A DNA stretch of 33,972 nucleotides. Source: Pseudomonadota bacterium. GTDB lineage: Bacteria; Pseudomonadota; Gammaproteobacteria; Burkholderiales; Burkholderiaceae_C. The notes under the pieces were generated by a model, which ran no database searches, was not told the DNA's origin, and saw only the letters and a list, made by a program, of their open reading frames with translations. The stretch spans positions 1 through 33,972 of the forward strand of contig JAEZLX010000180.1 of the NCBI GenBank assembly GCA_023415035.1. Direction: 5' to 3'. The position numbers were made by a program, and so were the translations under genes. Below are positions 8,671 through 16,089 of the stretch, piece after piece. Every line of letters starts with the position of its first letter. Positions within the stretch are counted from its first letter, which is position 1.

Positions 8671-9294
8671 CTATCCGCCGATGGCCTTGAGCCGCGCCTC
8701 ATTGAGCTGCACCGACCGCTGATACGCCGGGCGCGCCTCCACCCGGGCGGCATAGGCCTCGAACGCCGGGCGCTTTTCCAGGGTACCGAACACCAGCCCC
8801 CACCCCACCTGCGCGCCGAGATACACGTCGGCCGCCGTGAAGTGGTCGCCGCAGACATAGTCCCGGCCACCCAGCAACTGCTCCAGGGCGGCCAGTGTGT
8901 CGTCGTAGCTGCCGAAGCCGACCATGCCACCGCGTCCTTCGGGCACCTGCCAGCCGAGTGAGCGTGCCGTCACTGCCTGCTCCAGCGGGCCGGCCGCGAA
9001 GAACAGCCAGCGCAGATAGTCCGCCCGCTCGCGCGCCGAGCGCGGCAGCAGGCCCTGTTCCGGAAAGACCTCGGCCAGATAGGCACAGATCGCCGCCGCC
9101 TCGGTCACCACCGCATCGCCATGTCGCAGTGCCGGCACCTTGCCCATCGGATTCACGGCGCGATAGGCCTGCGCCTTCATCGGTGGCCCGAAGTCCACCC
9201 ACACCGTCTCGTACGGTTCGCCGATTTCCTCCATCATCCAGTGCGCGATGCGTCCGCGCGACTGGGGATTGGTGTACAGGATCAACTCGCTCAT
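8671..9294 (-). CDS. Glutathione S-transferase
   Basis: A 207-residue cytosolic glutathione transferase. The N-terminal thioredoxin-fold domain shows ILYTNPQSRGRIAHWMMEE, the NPMGKVPAL cis-proline loop at about residues 48-56, and TEAAAICAYLAE, the gamma-glutamyl-binding region. The all-alpha C-terminal domain has the N-cap/hydrophobic staple motif FTAADVYLGAQ. The catalytic residue is probably the Ser of PQSRGR near residue 12 rather than Cys. The ATG at 9294 is preceded by GGGAG. It is a single gene, convergent with the dehydrogenase and divergent from thyA. Proteins of this kind in Burkholderiales take part in detoxification or catabolic side reactions; the substrate is not evident. Confidence 0.9.
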   Translation of the reverse strand: MSELILYTNPQSRGRIAHWMMEEIGEPYETVWVDFGPPMKAQAYRAVNPMGKVPALRHGDAVVTEAAAICAYLAEVFPEQGLLPRSARERADYLRWLFFAAGPLEQAVTARSLGWQVPEGRGGMVGFGSYDDTLAALEQLLGGRDYVCGDHFTAADVYLGAQVGWGLVFGTLEKRPAFEAYAARVEARPAYQRSVQLNEARLKAIGG

Positions 9295-9468
9295 GGTCAC
9301 TCCCGTATCGAAAGAAAGAACGAAGAGGTGGATGGCTGCGCCGGACATGATAGGCCCATGCCTGCGTTCATCCAATCCCCGGGTGACAGCGGACACACCC
9401 GCCTGAAGGCACAATGGAGGCCGTTGCACCGCGCTGCGCCGACGGTGCCAGCCGACCGACCACACGCC

Positions 9469-10299
9469 ATGACACCCACAGCCGACACCCGCCCGCCCAT
9501 CCGATCGCAGTACGAAGACTTCATGCGCCACGTCTATACAAACGGCGTGGCCAAGAGCGACCGTACCGGCACAGGCACCCGCAGCGTGTTCGGCTATCAG
9601 ATGCGGTTCGACCTGAATGAAGGTTTTCCGCTCGTGACCACCAAGAAGGTGCACCTGAAGTCCATCATCTACGAACTGCTGTGGTTCCTCACGGGTTCGA
9701 GCAACAACAACTGGCTGCGTGAACGCGGCGTGACCATCTGGGACGAATGGGCGGATCCGCAAACGGGTGAACTCGGCCCTGTCTACGGTGTTCAATGGCG
9801 CAGCTGGCCCAAACCCGAAGGCGGCCACATCGACCAGATCCGGCAGGTGATCGACACGCTGCGCACCAACCCCGACTCGCGCCGCATCATCGTGAGCGCG
9901 TGGAACGTGGCTGACCTGGACAAGATGGCGCTGATGCCATGCCACGCCTTCTTCCAGTTCTACGTGGCCGAGGGGCGCCTGTCCTGCCAGCTCTACCAGC
10001 GCAGCGCCGACATCTTCCTGGGCGTGCCGTTCAACATCGCCAGCTACGCCCTGCTCACGCACATGGTGGCCCAGCAGTGTGACCTGCAGGTGGGCGACTT
10101 CATCTGGACGGGCGGGGACTGCCACATCTACAGCAACCATTTCGAACAGGTTCAGCTGCAGCTCTCGCGCGACCCGCGCCCGTATCCGACGCTGCGCATC
10201 CTGCGCCGTCCGGATTCGATCTTCGATTACCAGTACGAGGATTTCGCCGTCGAGGGCTACGATCCGCACCCGGCCATCAAGGCGCCCGTGGCCGTCTGA
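9469..10299 (+). CDS. thyA: Thymidylate synthase
   Basis: Converts dUMP to dTMP with methylene-tetrahydrofolate, releasing dihydrofolate that the FolA encoded downstream recycles. It has 276 residues, normal for ThyA. Landmarks: RTGTGTRSVFG (residues 32-42, phosphate-binding Arg), LLWFLTGSSNNNWL, GPVYGVQWR, the catalytic Cys158 in ALMPCHAFFQFYV, QRSADIFLGVPFNIASYA, and GGDCHIYSNH. The ATG at 9469 is the first start that leaves a normal N-terminus (QYEDFMRHV); no strong Shine-Dalgarno is visible, and earlier in-frame starts would add over 100 unrelated residues. An EamA gene and folA follow closely on the same strand. Confidence 0.96.
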   Translation: MTPTADTRPPIRSQYEDFMRHVYTNGVAKSDRTGTGTRSVFGYQMRFDLNEGFPLVTTKKVHLKSIIYELLWFLTGSSNNNWLRERGVTIWDEWADPQTGELGPVYGVQWRSWPKPEGGHIDQIRQVIDTLRTNPDSRRIIVSAWNVADLDKMALMPCHAFFQFYVAEGRLSCQLYQRSADIFLGVPFNIASYALLTHMVAQQCDLQVGDFIWTGGDCHIYSNHFEQVQLQLSRDPRPYPTLRILRRPDSIFDYQYEDFAVEGYDPHPAIKAPVAV

Positions 10300-10314
10300 C
10301 CCCGGGACCCGCCC

Positions 10315-11205
10315 ATGCTTTCGCGCCGGCAACTCTGGGGCCTGTTGGCCCTCACGCTCATGTGGGGTGTCAACTGGCCCATGATGAAGCTGTCCCTGCA
10401 GCAGGTAACACCGCTGTACTTCCGCGCCAGCACCATGCTGCTCGGGGCCACCTGGCTGTTCCTGTACGTGAGTCGCAACGGGCAGCGCATGCGGCCCAAA
10501 GGCGGCGAATGGGCGGCCATCATCTGGCTGGCACTGCCCAACGTCCTGGGATGGCACACGCTGTCGATCTTCGGCGTGCAGCAGTTGGCGTCCGGGCGCG
10601 CGGCCATTCTCGGCTTCACCATGCCCATCTTCACGGTGCTGCTCGGCGCCGCCTTCTTCGGTGAAGCCGTCACGCGCCGTGTGCTGCTGGCAGTGGTCTG
10701 CGCCGCGGCGGCGGTGGGCCTGCTGCTGTGGCACGAACTCGAACGCCTCTCGGGGCGCCCCGCCGGTGTGGCCTGGATGCTGGGCGCCGCCGTCTCCTGG
10801 GCACTGGGCACCCTGATGTTCCGCCGCGCAAAGTTGTCCCTGTCGTCGCTGGTCGTCACGGTCTGGATGCTGCTGCTGTGCAGCCTCGCGGTCTGGGTGC
10901 TGGCCATCGCACTGGAACCGGTGCCCGACCTCACCCGGTTCAGTGTCCCCACATGGATGAGCCTGGGCTATGGCGTTCTCATCAACTACGGATTCGCGCA
11001 GTTGATCTGGTTCGGCCTTGCACGCGACCTCCCGCCGGCCACCAGCGCCATGAGCGTGATGGCCATCCCGCTGGTGGGCACGCTCAGCGCCACCTTCATC
11101 GTCGGCGAGGTGCCGCACTGGCAGGACTGGGTGGCGGTCGGTTTCGTCACACTGGCGATTGCCTGCGTGCTGCTGCCGGCGCGCGGCACAATCAGGGCAT
11201 CATGA
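10315..11205 (+). CDS. EamA/DMT-family transporter
   Basis: A 296-residue inner-membrane protein with about ten hydrophobic segments arranged as two repeated EamA units, residues about 7-140 and 150-288. Typical features are LTLMWGVNWPMMK near the start, the ending of the first half with FFGEAVTRRVLLA, and its repeat FIVGEVPHWQDWVAVGFV near the end of the second half. These proteins export metabolites or amino acids; the substrate cannot be predicted. It starts 15 bases after thyA and overlaps folA by ATGA, so it sits inside the thyA-folA transcription unit. That placement may simply reflect operon assembly, but it could mean export of a pyrimidine or folate-related compound. Confidence 0.9.
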   Translation: MLSRRQLWGLLALTLMWGVNWPMMKLSLQQVTPLYFRASTMLLGATWLFLYVSRNGQRMRPKGGEWAAIIWLALPNVLGWHTLSIFGVQQLASGRAAILGFTMPIFTVLLGAAFFGEAVTRRVLLAVVCAAAAVGLLLWHELERLSGRPAGVAWMLGAAVSWALGTLMFRRAKLSLSSLVVTVWMLLLCSLAVWVLAIALEPVPDLTRFSVPTWMSLGYGVLINYGFAQLIWFGLARDLPPATSAMSVMAIPLVGTLSATFIVGEVPHWQDWVAVGFVTLAIACVLLPARGTIRAS

Positions 11206-11711
11206 CCACGCCCGACGCCCCCGTCCGCCTCAACCTCATCTACGCCCGCGCCCGCAACGGCGTCATCGGCCGAGACAACCAGTTGCCCTGGCACCTGCCA
11301 GAGGATCTGGCCCATTTCAAGCAGACCACCCTGGGCTGCCCGGTCATCATGGGCCGAAAGACCTGGGATTCGCTGCCGCCCCGATTCCGTCCGCTTCCCG
11401 GCCGCCTGAACATTGTCATCACGCGCGACACTGACTGGCAGGCCCTCGGTGCCAGTGTGGCCCATTCGCTCGAGCAAGCACGCAACCTGTGCCCCGCCGG
11501 CGGCGACGCCTGGGTGATCGGTGGTGCCCAGACCTACGCGCAGGCCCTGCCGCTGGCCAGCCGCGTGGTGGTCACAGAAATTGATCAGGATTTCGAAGGC
11601 GACACCTTCGCCCCCACGCTCGACAGCGACTGGCACGAAGTGGCCCGCGAGAGCCACACGGGCAGCAATGGCCTGCGCTTTGCGTTCGTCACCTACACGC
11701 GCGGCGCTTGA
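11202..11711 (+). CDS. folA: Dihydrofolate reductase
   Basis: Reduces dihydrofolate to tetrahydrofolate with NADPH, completing the thymidylate cycle with ThyA encoded upstream. It has 169 residues, normal for a chromosomal FolA. Motifs: ARNGVIGRDNQLPWHLPEDLAHFK in outline, with the active-site acid Asp35 in LPEDLAHFK; VIMGRKTWDSLP for NADPH binding; GRLNIVITR; and WVIGGAQTYAQALP. The ATG overlaps the EamA stop by four bases. It is probably the last gene of the operon; a hairpin beyond its stop at 11761-11789 faces the other way and has its U-run on the minus strand, so it serves the opposing transcript rather than folA. Confidence 0.95.
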   Translation: MTTPDAPVRLNLIYARARNGVIGRDNQLPWHLPEDLAHFKQTTLGCPVIMGRKTWDSLPPRFRPLPGRLNIVITRDTDWQALGASVAHSLEQARNLCPAGGDAWVIGGAQTYAQALPLASRVVVTEIDQDFEGDTFAPTLDSDWHEVARESHTGSNGLRFAFVTYTRGA

Positions 11712-11753
11712 GACACCGGACTGGCGCGTCAGCACCGCTGGCGCCATCCGGAC

Positions 11754-11789
11754 AAAAAAATACCCGCCACCCCGATAGGGGTGACGGGT
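11754..11789 (-). terminator. Terminator of the candidate small RNA
   Basis: A 12-bp stem (11762-11773 with 11778-11789, loop of four) carries one G.U pair on the minus strand and is followed by seven T. There is no T-run on the plus strand, so it acts on leftward transcription and not on folA. Confidence 0.75.
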
Positions 11790-11872
11790 GAAAAGGTTGG
11801 CCTCTTGACCAACCTTGGAGACAAGTTCAGACGGCAGCTCTCTTCCCGAAACCCGGGAAAGCACCGTCAACA
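11754..11872 (-). ncRNA. Candidate structured small RNA of about 120 nt
   Basis: Read on the minus strand, three consecutive hairpins end in a T-run. Hairpin 1 (11868-11830) has an outer stem GACGGUG/UGCCGUC and an inner stem around UUCCCG/CGGGAA. Hairpin 2 (11816-11793) is AAGGUUGGUC with GGCCAACCUU around a loop of four. Hairpin 3 (11789-11762) is a 12-bp terminator stem followed by seven U. In all three stems the imperfect positions are G.U wobbles on the minus strand but C.A mismatches on the plus strand, which argues that the minus-strand RNA is the functional form. A TAATAAT element lies just upstream. No protein frame fits. It matches no RNA family I recognise; it is not tmRNA, 4.5S or an obvious riboswitch. 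Confidence 0.55.
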
Positions 11873-11878
11873 GCGCAC

Positions 11879-11922
11879 ATTATTACGGGTTTTCCCGTAT
11901 ATCGGGTTGTCATTGATCAATG
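11879..11922 (-). promoter_or_regulatory. Putative promoter and two palindromes upstream of the small RNA
   Basis: TAATAAT at 11885-11879 (minus strand) resembles a -10 box. The palindrome TACGGG-TTTT-CCCGTA at 11884-11899 touches it, and a second perfect palindrome CATTGATCAATG lies at 11911-11922. No good -35 box was found at normal spacing. The palindromes could be operators or, for the first, a hairpin. Confidence 0.35.
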
Positions 11923-12480
11923 TTGAGATCGATACTGGACTTTACGGTATCAACTCAACTTGGGATGCCTGTCACACATCAGGGACGCCGTCTGCACGAT
12001 GCGCAAATAAGTTGCGCCTCTGAAGCACGAGACAGTCATCGCCACCAACCTCAAAGGATGGTCATGTGGCCTCCCATGCGAAACCGAACCAGGGCTGATG
12101 GGGACACGACTGCTGTCCCTCAAGTCCGTGCCAAGCCGACATCCGATACGTTGTACAGACTACCTGCATGTCTGCCTAGGTACCCCACAGGGGACGCTTG
12201 CACGGAGCGTCGCATGAAAAGCTGTGTCCAGTACACCAGCACTATCCTTGATAAGCGTATTCGAGGAATTGAAGATCTTTCCTCTGAGACAGAAACAACA
12301 CCCTCCATAAATACAGCACAGCCCGCCATTCATCAACCTTTAACCGGAAAATAATGTATCACCGGTTACCCTTGTTGATTGGGCTAGTCACCTCGGTCAA
12401 TTGGGCTATATGAGCAGCCTACAGCAAGGCAGTACGCATGCTGCAATCCATCACTCATTAACAAATACACTGCAAATTCC
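11923..12480. other. AT-rich intergenic stretch before the polysaccharide genes
   Basis: About 560 bases without a convincing gene. A plus-strand frame of 144 codons crosses it but has no recognisable motif, no good ribosome site and an unnatural composition, so it is not called. Base composition falls from the GC-rich level of folA to the AT-rich level of the next two genes across this stretch, so the left boundary of the acquired segment probably lies here. No repeat or tRNA remnant was seen. Confidence 0.5.
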
Positions 12481-13863
12481 ATGAATATACATGCCGATTT
12501 CGATACGGTCGTCGAAGCGCTGCACAGGTTACAGGAGCGCTTCGAAGCACTGGCAGTGGAAAATGAGAATCTGAAATCAGAGTCCTTGTTGAATCTCCAG
12601 TATGCAACTCAACCAGAGCACGCGGGGATGGCATCGGATGAGGAGGTTCAGGCGCATATTCAACGGTGCCTCGAATGGGGAAAGAAAAGTCCCATCGCCA
12701 TCCTGAAGGCCATCTGGTATGGCATCAAAATCAAGAGGCTTCACCTGTTTGATTTCACTTGGTATCAGAAGCAATACTCCGACATTGGCACTTCAGGCAA
12801 TCACCCGTTCCGTCACTACCTTCGCTTTGGCATCTTCGAAGGGCGTAATCCGTCAGCAAAGTTCGACACATGGTTCTATCTTAAGAATCACCTACCCTGC
12901 CTGGATCCATACGAACCTGCGATTATCCACTATGTCCGGACAGGCAAGCGCATCGGATTCACCACAGCCCCCAGACGAAATTCAGAATCAAACTACCCGG
13001 ATGCAATCATTGCAGCATCGGAACGCATTTTAAAGAATCTACTGACAGAAGGCAATGATTGGCAATCACTAAAACAGGAAATCTCAGGCCTGAACAAAAA
13101 ACTTCACCACGAAATAGATCAGAAAAAAAAATCCGAGCACGATCTGAGAAAACTGATCCTAAATGAAATCCGACAGCTTCAGAGTCAGATATCAATCATT
13201 GATTACTTCAATAGTGATCGGGTTCCAACAGCCTATAGGGGTTGGCCTGTCAGCCCAGACATTAGTCTCATTCTCATCAATACAATTATTGAAAAGGACT
13301 ACGATTTGCTAATTGAGTTTGGCAGCGGAACATCCACTGTCCTGATGGCAAGAACATTGAGAAAAAAATCGGAAAAATCATCAAAAGAGAGTATCAAAGT
13401 CCTGAGCTTTGAACATCTGGAGGAATACTGGAAAAAAACGCGGCTCATGCTTGAATACGAGGGTCTCACGCACCATGCGACCGTGCAACATTCTCCTTTG
13501 GTTTCATACACATCAGACAGTGGATCCAGTTATATCTTTTATGATTGCAGTCAAGTTCTGCATCGTGAAGCGGAGCGACTTCATGAAGCAGGCCTGAAGG
13601 TTCTCGTTTTTGTCGATGGCCCTCCAGCAAGCACCAATTCACTCGCACGACTCCCAGCCTTGGAAATCGTCGAAAGCGTGTTCCCAAATGCTCAAATCGA
13701 CATTCTATTGGATGATTACCACAGAAGTGATGAAAAGCGTATTGTGACAAGCTGGGAAAACTACTGCAAATCAAGAGGCCGCGATTTCACCATAAGCAGT
13801 CCAACAGCAGAAAAGGGGGTAGCAGTCATCAAGACCACGCCTCCATCTTGGAATCAGAAATGA
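12481..13863 (+). CDS. Coiled-coil / polysaccharide-repeat / methyltransferase fusion protein
   Basis: A 460-residue, AT-rich gene with an unusual domain string. Residues about 8-35 form a coiled coil. Residues about 88-160 carry the repeated pattern FDFTWYQKQYSDIG, HPFRHYLRFGIFEGRNPS, FDTWFYLKNH and IIHYVRTGKRIGF, known from the ends of rhamnan-synthesis and other surface-polysaccharide glycosyltransferases. Residues about 195-235 are a second charged coiled coil. From about 250 a class I methyltransferase-like domain follows: LIEFGSGTST at 277-286 (SAM-binding motif I), VLSFEHLEEY (motif II region), VFVDGPPAS at 376-384, and DDYHR at 411-415. It probably modifies the polymer made by the next gene, which starts 29 bases later. 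The start is the first ATG; its ribosome site is weak. The function is inferred from domains and position. Confidence 0.75.
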   Translation: MNIHADFDTVVEALHRLQERFEALAVENENLKSESLLNLQYATQPEHAGMASDEEVQAHIQRCLEWGKKSPIAILKAIWYGIKIKRLHLFDFTWYQKQYSDIGTSGNHPFRHYLRFGIFEGRNPSAKFDTWFYLKNHLPCLDPYEPAIIHYVRTGKRIGFTTAPRRNSESNYPDAIIAASERILKNLLTEGNDWQSLKQEISGLNKKLHHEIDQKKKSEHDLRKLILNEIRQLQSQISIIDYFNSDRVPTAYRGWPVSPDISLILINTIIEKDYDLLIEFGSGTSTVLMARTLRKKSEKSSKESIKVLSFEHLEEYWKKTRLMLEYEGLTHHATVQHSPLVSYTSDSGSSYIFYDCSQVLHREAERLHEAGLKVLVFVDGPPASTNSLARLPALEIVESVFPNAQIDILLDDYHRSDEKRIVTSWENYCKSRGRDFTISSPTAEKGVAVIKTTPPSWNQK

Positions 13864-13892
13864 CATATCCATAAACCAGCAGGTCGACACCC

Positions 13893-15920
13893 ATGCAACA
13901 CCTTTGCAAAACAGCAAACGATCTATACAAGAATGGGAGATACACCGAGGCTTTGCGCCTGTACTATTCAGCGGAGCGGAAATTCGGACCCGGCTTTGCG
14001 TCAATCAACATCGCGCTCTGCCGGGAGAAGCTTGCCGGCCGCCCTGACGCACCGTTCAGCGGGCTCAACAGCCTGGATCCGATCACCAAGTTATTGATGG
14101 ACAATGCAGAGCGCAATCTATCGGAAGAGCAGCGTCAGTCACTGGATGATTTGATCAAAAACTGTCTGGCACACGAGGACGTAGAACCGACGATCAACTC
14201 GGAATCCCCCCCTAACATCCCGAGTGAACTGACACTTTCTCCATTGCCCGAGAGCACCAACGATTTTTCCTGGGCAAGAACAAACCGAAGCAACCGAAAT
14301 TCCCAACCTGAAAACCCTGGCCTGAGCATTATCATTCCGACTTACAACCGCTCCAGAATACTTTCCATCACACTGGCAGCACTGGTCAATCAAAAAACAC
14401 CCTTTCCTTACGAAGTCATCGTCGCAGATGATGGCAGTCAGGAAAACATCAACGCCATTGTCGAATTGTACAGGAAAAAGCTCGACATCACCTGGGTATG
14501 GCAGGAAGACAAAGGATTTCGTGTCAGCGCGGTCAGAAATCTGGGAATGCGCGCAGCCAAGTATCCCTACATTGCAATTCTGGATTGCGATATGGCGCCG
14601 GCACCCCAATGGGTCGATTCGTACATGCGTCGACTCATTGAAGACGACAATTGCGCATACATAGGGCCACGGCGCTATGTTGACACATCGACTCTTGCCG
14701 CCGAGGAAGTCCTAAGAGATCCGACTCTCATCGAAAGTCTTCCCGGGGTATTGACAAAAAACAACGTCGCAAACCAGGTGGATAACAGCATCTCTGTGGA
14801 TTGGCGACTGAAGGATGTCAACGCCACCGAAAATCTTCGGCTATGCAATACGCCGTTCCGCTACTTCGCAGGCGGAAACATCGCGTTCGCGAAAAAGTGG
14901 ATTGACATCATTGGCGGCTTCGACGAGGAATTCAATCACTGGGGCGGGGAGGACCTCGAGTTTGGATACAGACTGTATCGAGCCGGCTGTTACTTCGAGT
15001 TTCTCATGGATGCACTGGCTTTCCATCAGGAGCCCCCCGGCAATGAGAATGAAACGGACCGGGAGGCTGGAATGAAGAAAACGGCGCCCATATTCCATAA
15101 AAAGGTTCCTTATTTCTATCGGCAGCAAAAAGAACCCCTAACCAGCGCGACGATCAAAGAACGGCCATTGGTATCCATCTATATTCCGACCCACAATTGC
15201 CACCACACACTGAGGATTGCTATTGAGAGCGCTCTAAGCCAGACCGTCACGGACTTGGAAGTTTGCATATGCGATGACGGCTCGACCGATGGCACCAAGG
15301 ATCTTCTCGAAAAATACTACTCGGCTCACCCGAGAGTTCGTTTTCTCAGTCAAAAATGGGCAGGAATCGCCTCCGCTTCCAATGCAGCAATTCGAATGTG
15401 CCGAGGTTTCTATATTGGACAACTCGATGCCGATGACTTTCTAGAGGCCAATGCAGTCGAAGTGTGTCTTGAAGCCTTTTTCAACAACGCAAATCTGGCT
15501 TGCGTCTACACTTCATACAGAAATATCGGACAAGACGCCAGCAGCACACAAGGCTACAATTACCCGAAATTTTCGCGAGAAAAACTGATGCAAACCATGA
15601 TTTGCCATCATTTTCGCATGTTCACCGCTCGCGCCTGGAACTTAACCGAGGGATTTGATGAGACACTGACAAACGCAGTGGATTACGACATGTTTCTAAA
15701 GTTGAGCGAAGTGGGCGAGATTTTTCACATCAACAGGATCACATACAACAGATATCTTCATTCGAGCAACACATCCGTTGTAGACCGAACCGGCCAGATG
15801 ACGAACCACCTGAAAGCTATCAATGCTTCTCTCGCACGACAGGGGCTTCATCAGTTCATCTGCACCTCGTCTTCGATGGAGGCCGATTCTTTTGACCCCA
15901 GGATTTCCAAGCAAAGGTAG
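13893..15920 (+). CDS. Bifunctional glycosaminoglycan synthase-like glycosyltransferase (KfoC/PmHAS type)
   Basis: A 675-residue protein with two tandem GT-A (GT2-type) domains, nearly the length of E. coli K4 chondroitin synthase KfoC. It has a TPR-like N-terminus (residues 5-45, ANDLYKNGRYTEALRLYYSA), then PLPESTNDFSW at 117-127. Domain A1 (about 143-405) has ADDGS at 178-182, LDCDMAP at 230-236, CNTPFRYFAGGN at 318-329, WGGED at 350-354 and HQEPPGNENETDREAG at 378-393. Domain A2 (about 425-650) has CDDGS at 460-464, DAD at 512-514, HHFRMFTARAWNLTEGF and NAVDYDMFLKLSEVG. In this family A1 adds the N-acetylhexosamine and A2 the glucuronic acid, making an alternating polymer on the cytoplasmic membrane face. 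There is no membrane segment. Polymer identity (chondroitin, hyaluronan or other) is undetermined. It is AT-rich relative to its flanks. AGCAGG precedes the ATG. Confidence 0.88.
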   Translation: MQHLCKTANDLYKNGRYTEALRLYYSAERKFGPGFASINIALCREKLAGRPDAPFSGLNSLDPITKLLMDNAERNLSEEQRQSLDDLIKNCLAHEDVEPTINSESPPNIPSELTLSPLPESTNDFSWARTNRSNRNSQPENPGLSIIIPTYNRSRILSITLAALVNQKTPFPYEVIVADDGSQENINAIVELYRKKLDITWVWQEDKGFRVSAVRNLGMRAAKYPYIAILDCDMAPAPQWVDSYMRRLIEDDNCAYIGPRRYVDTSTLAAEEVLRDPTLIESLPGVLTKNNVANQVDNSISVDWRLKDVNATENLRLCNTPFRYFAGGNIAFAKKWIDIIGGFDEEFNHWGGEDLEFGYRLYRAGCYFEFLMDALAFHQEPPGNENETDREAGMKKTAPIFHKKVPYFYRQQKEPLTSATIKERPLVSIYIPTHNCHHTLRIAIESALSQTVTDLEVCICDDGSTDGTKDLLEKYYSAHPRVRFLSQKWAGIASASNAAIRMCRGFYIGQLDADDFLEANAVEVCLEAFFNNANLACVYTSYRNIGQDASSTQGYNYPKFSREKLMQTMICHHFRMFTARAWNLTEGFDETLTNAVDYDMFLKLSEVGEIFHINRITYNRYLHSSNTSVVDRTGQMTNHLKAINASLARQGLHQFICTSSSMEADSFDPRISKQR

Positions 15921-16089
15921 CATCGCGCCTTCTGCCTCATACATCAAGCCGGCTTACGTCGCCCCTGAAGAATCAGCCTGCTTGCGCGAGCTTCATCTGT
16001 GCGGATGACGCGACTCACGCGCGCACATGCGCCACACCGGTATCGGTAGCAACCCATAATGGTGGCCTGTACCCACTATGTCGGAATAG

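Noticed and set aside
8671..11118. An 815-codon minus-strand frame ending in the GST
   Set aside because: The upstream part is antisense to thyA and the EamA gene, both with clear motifs. The GST start at 9294 is well supported.
11761..11789. The hairpin as the folA terminator
   Set aside because: The T-run is on the minus strand only, and the stem pairs better on that strand.
11920..12354. A 144-codon plus-strand frame in the gap before the island
   Set aside because: No motif, no ribosome site and no plausible amino-acid composition.
13893..15920. Heparosan synthase (KfiA/KfiC or PmHS type)
   Set aside because: The domain order and motifs follow the KfoC/PmHAS two-GT2 architecture; heparosan synthases combine different glycosyltransferase families.
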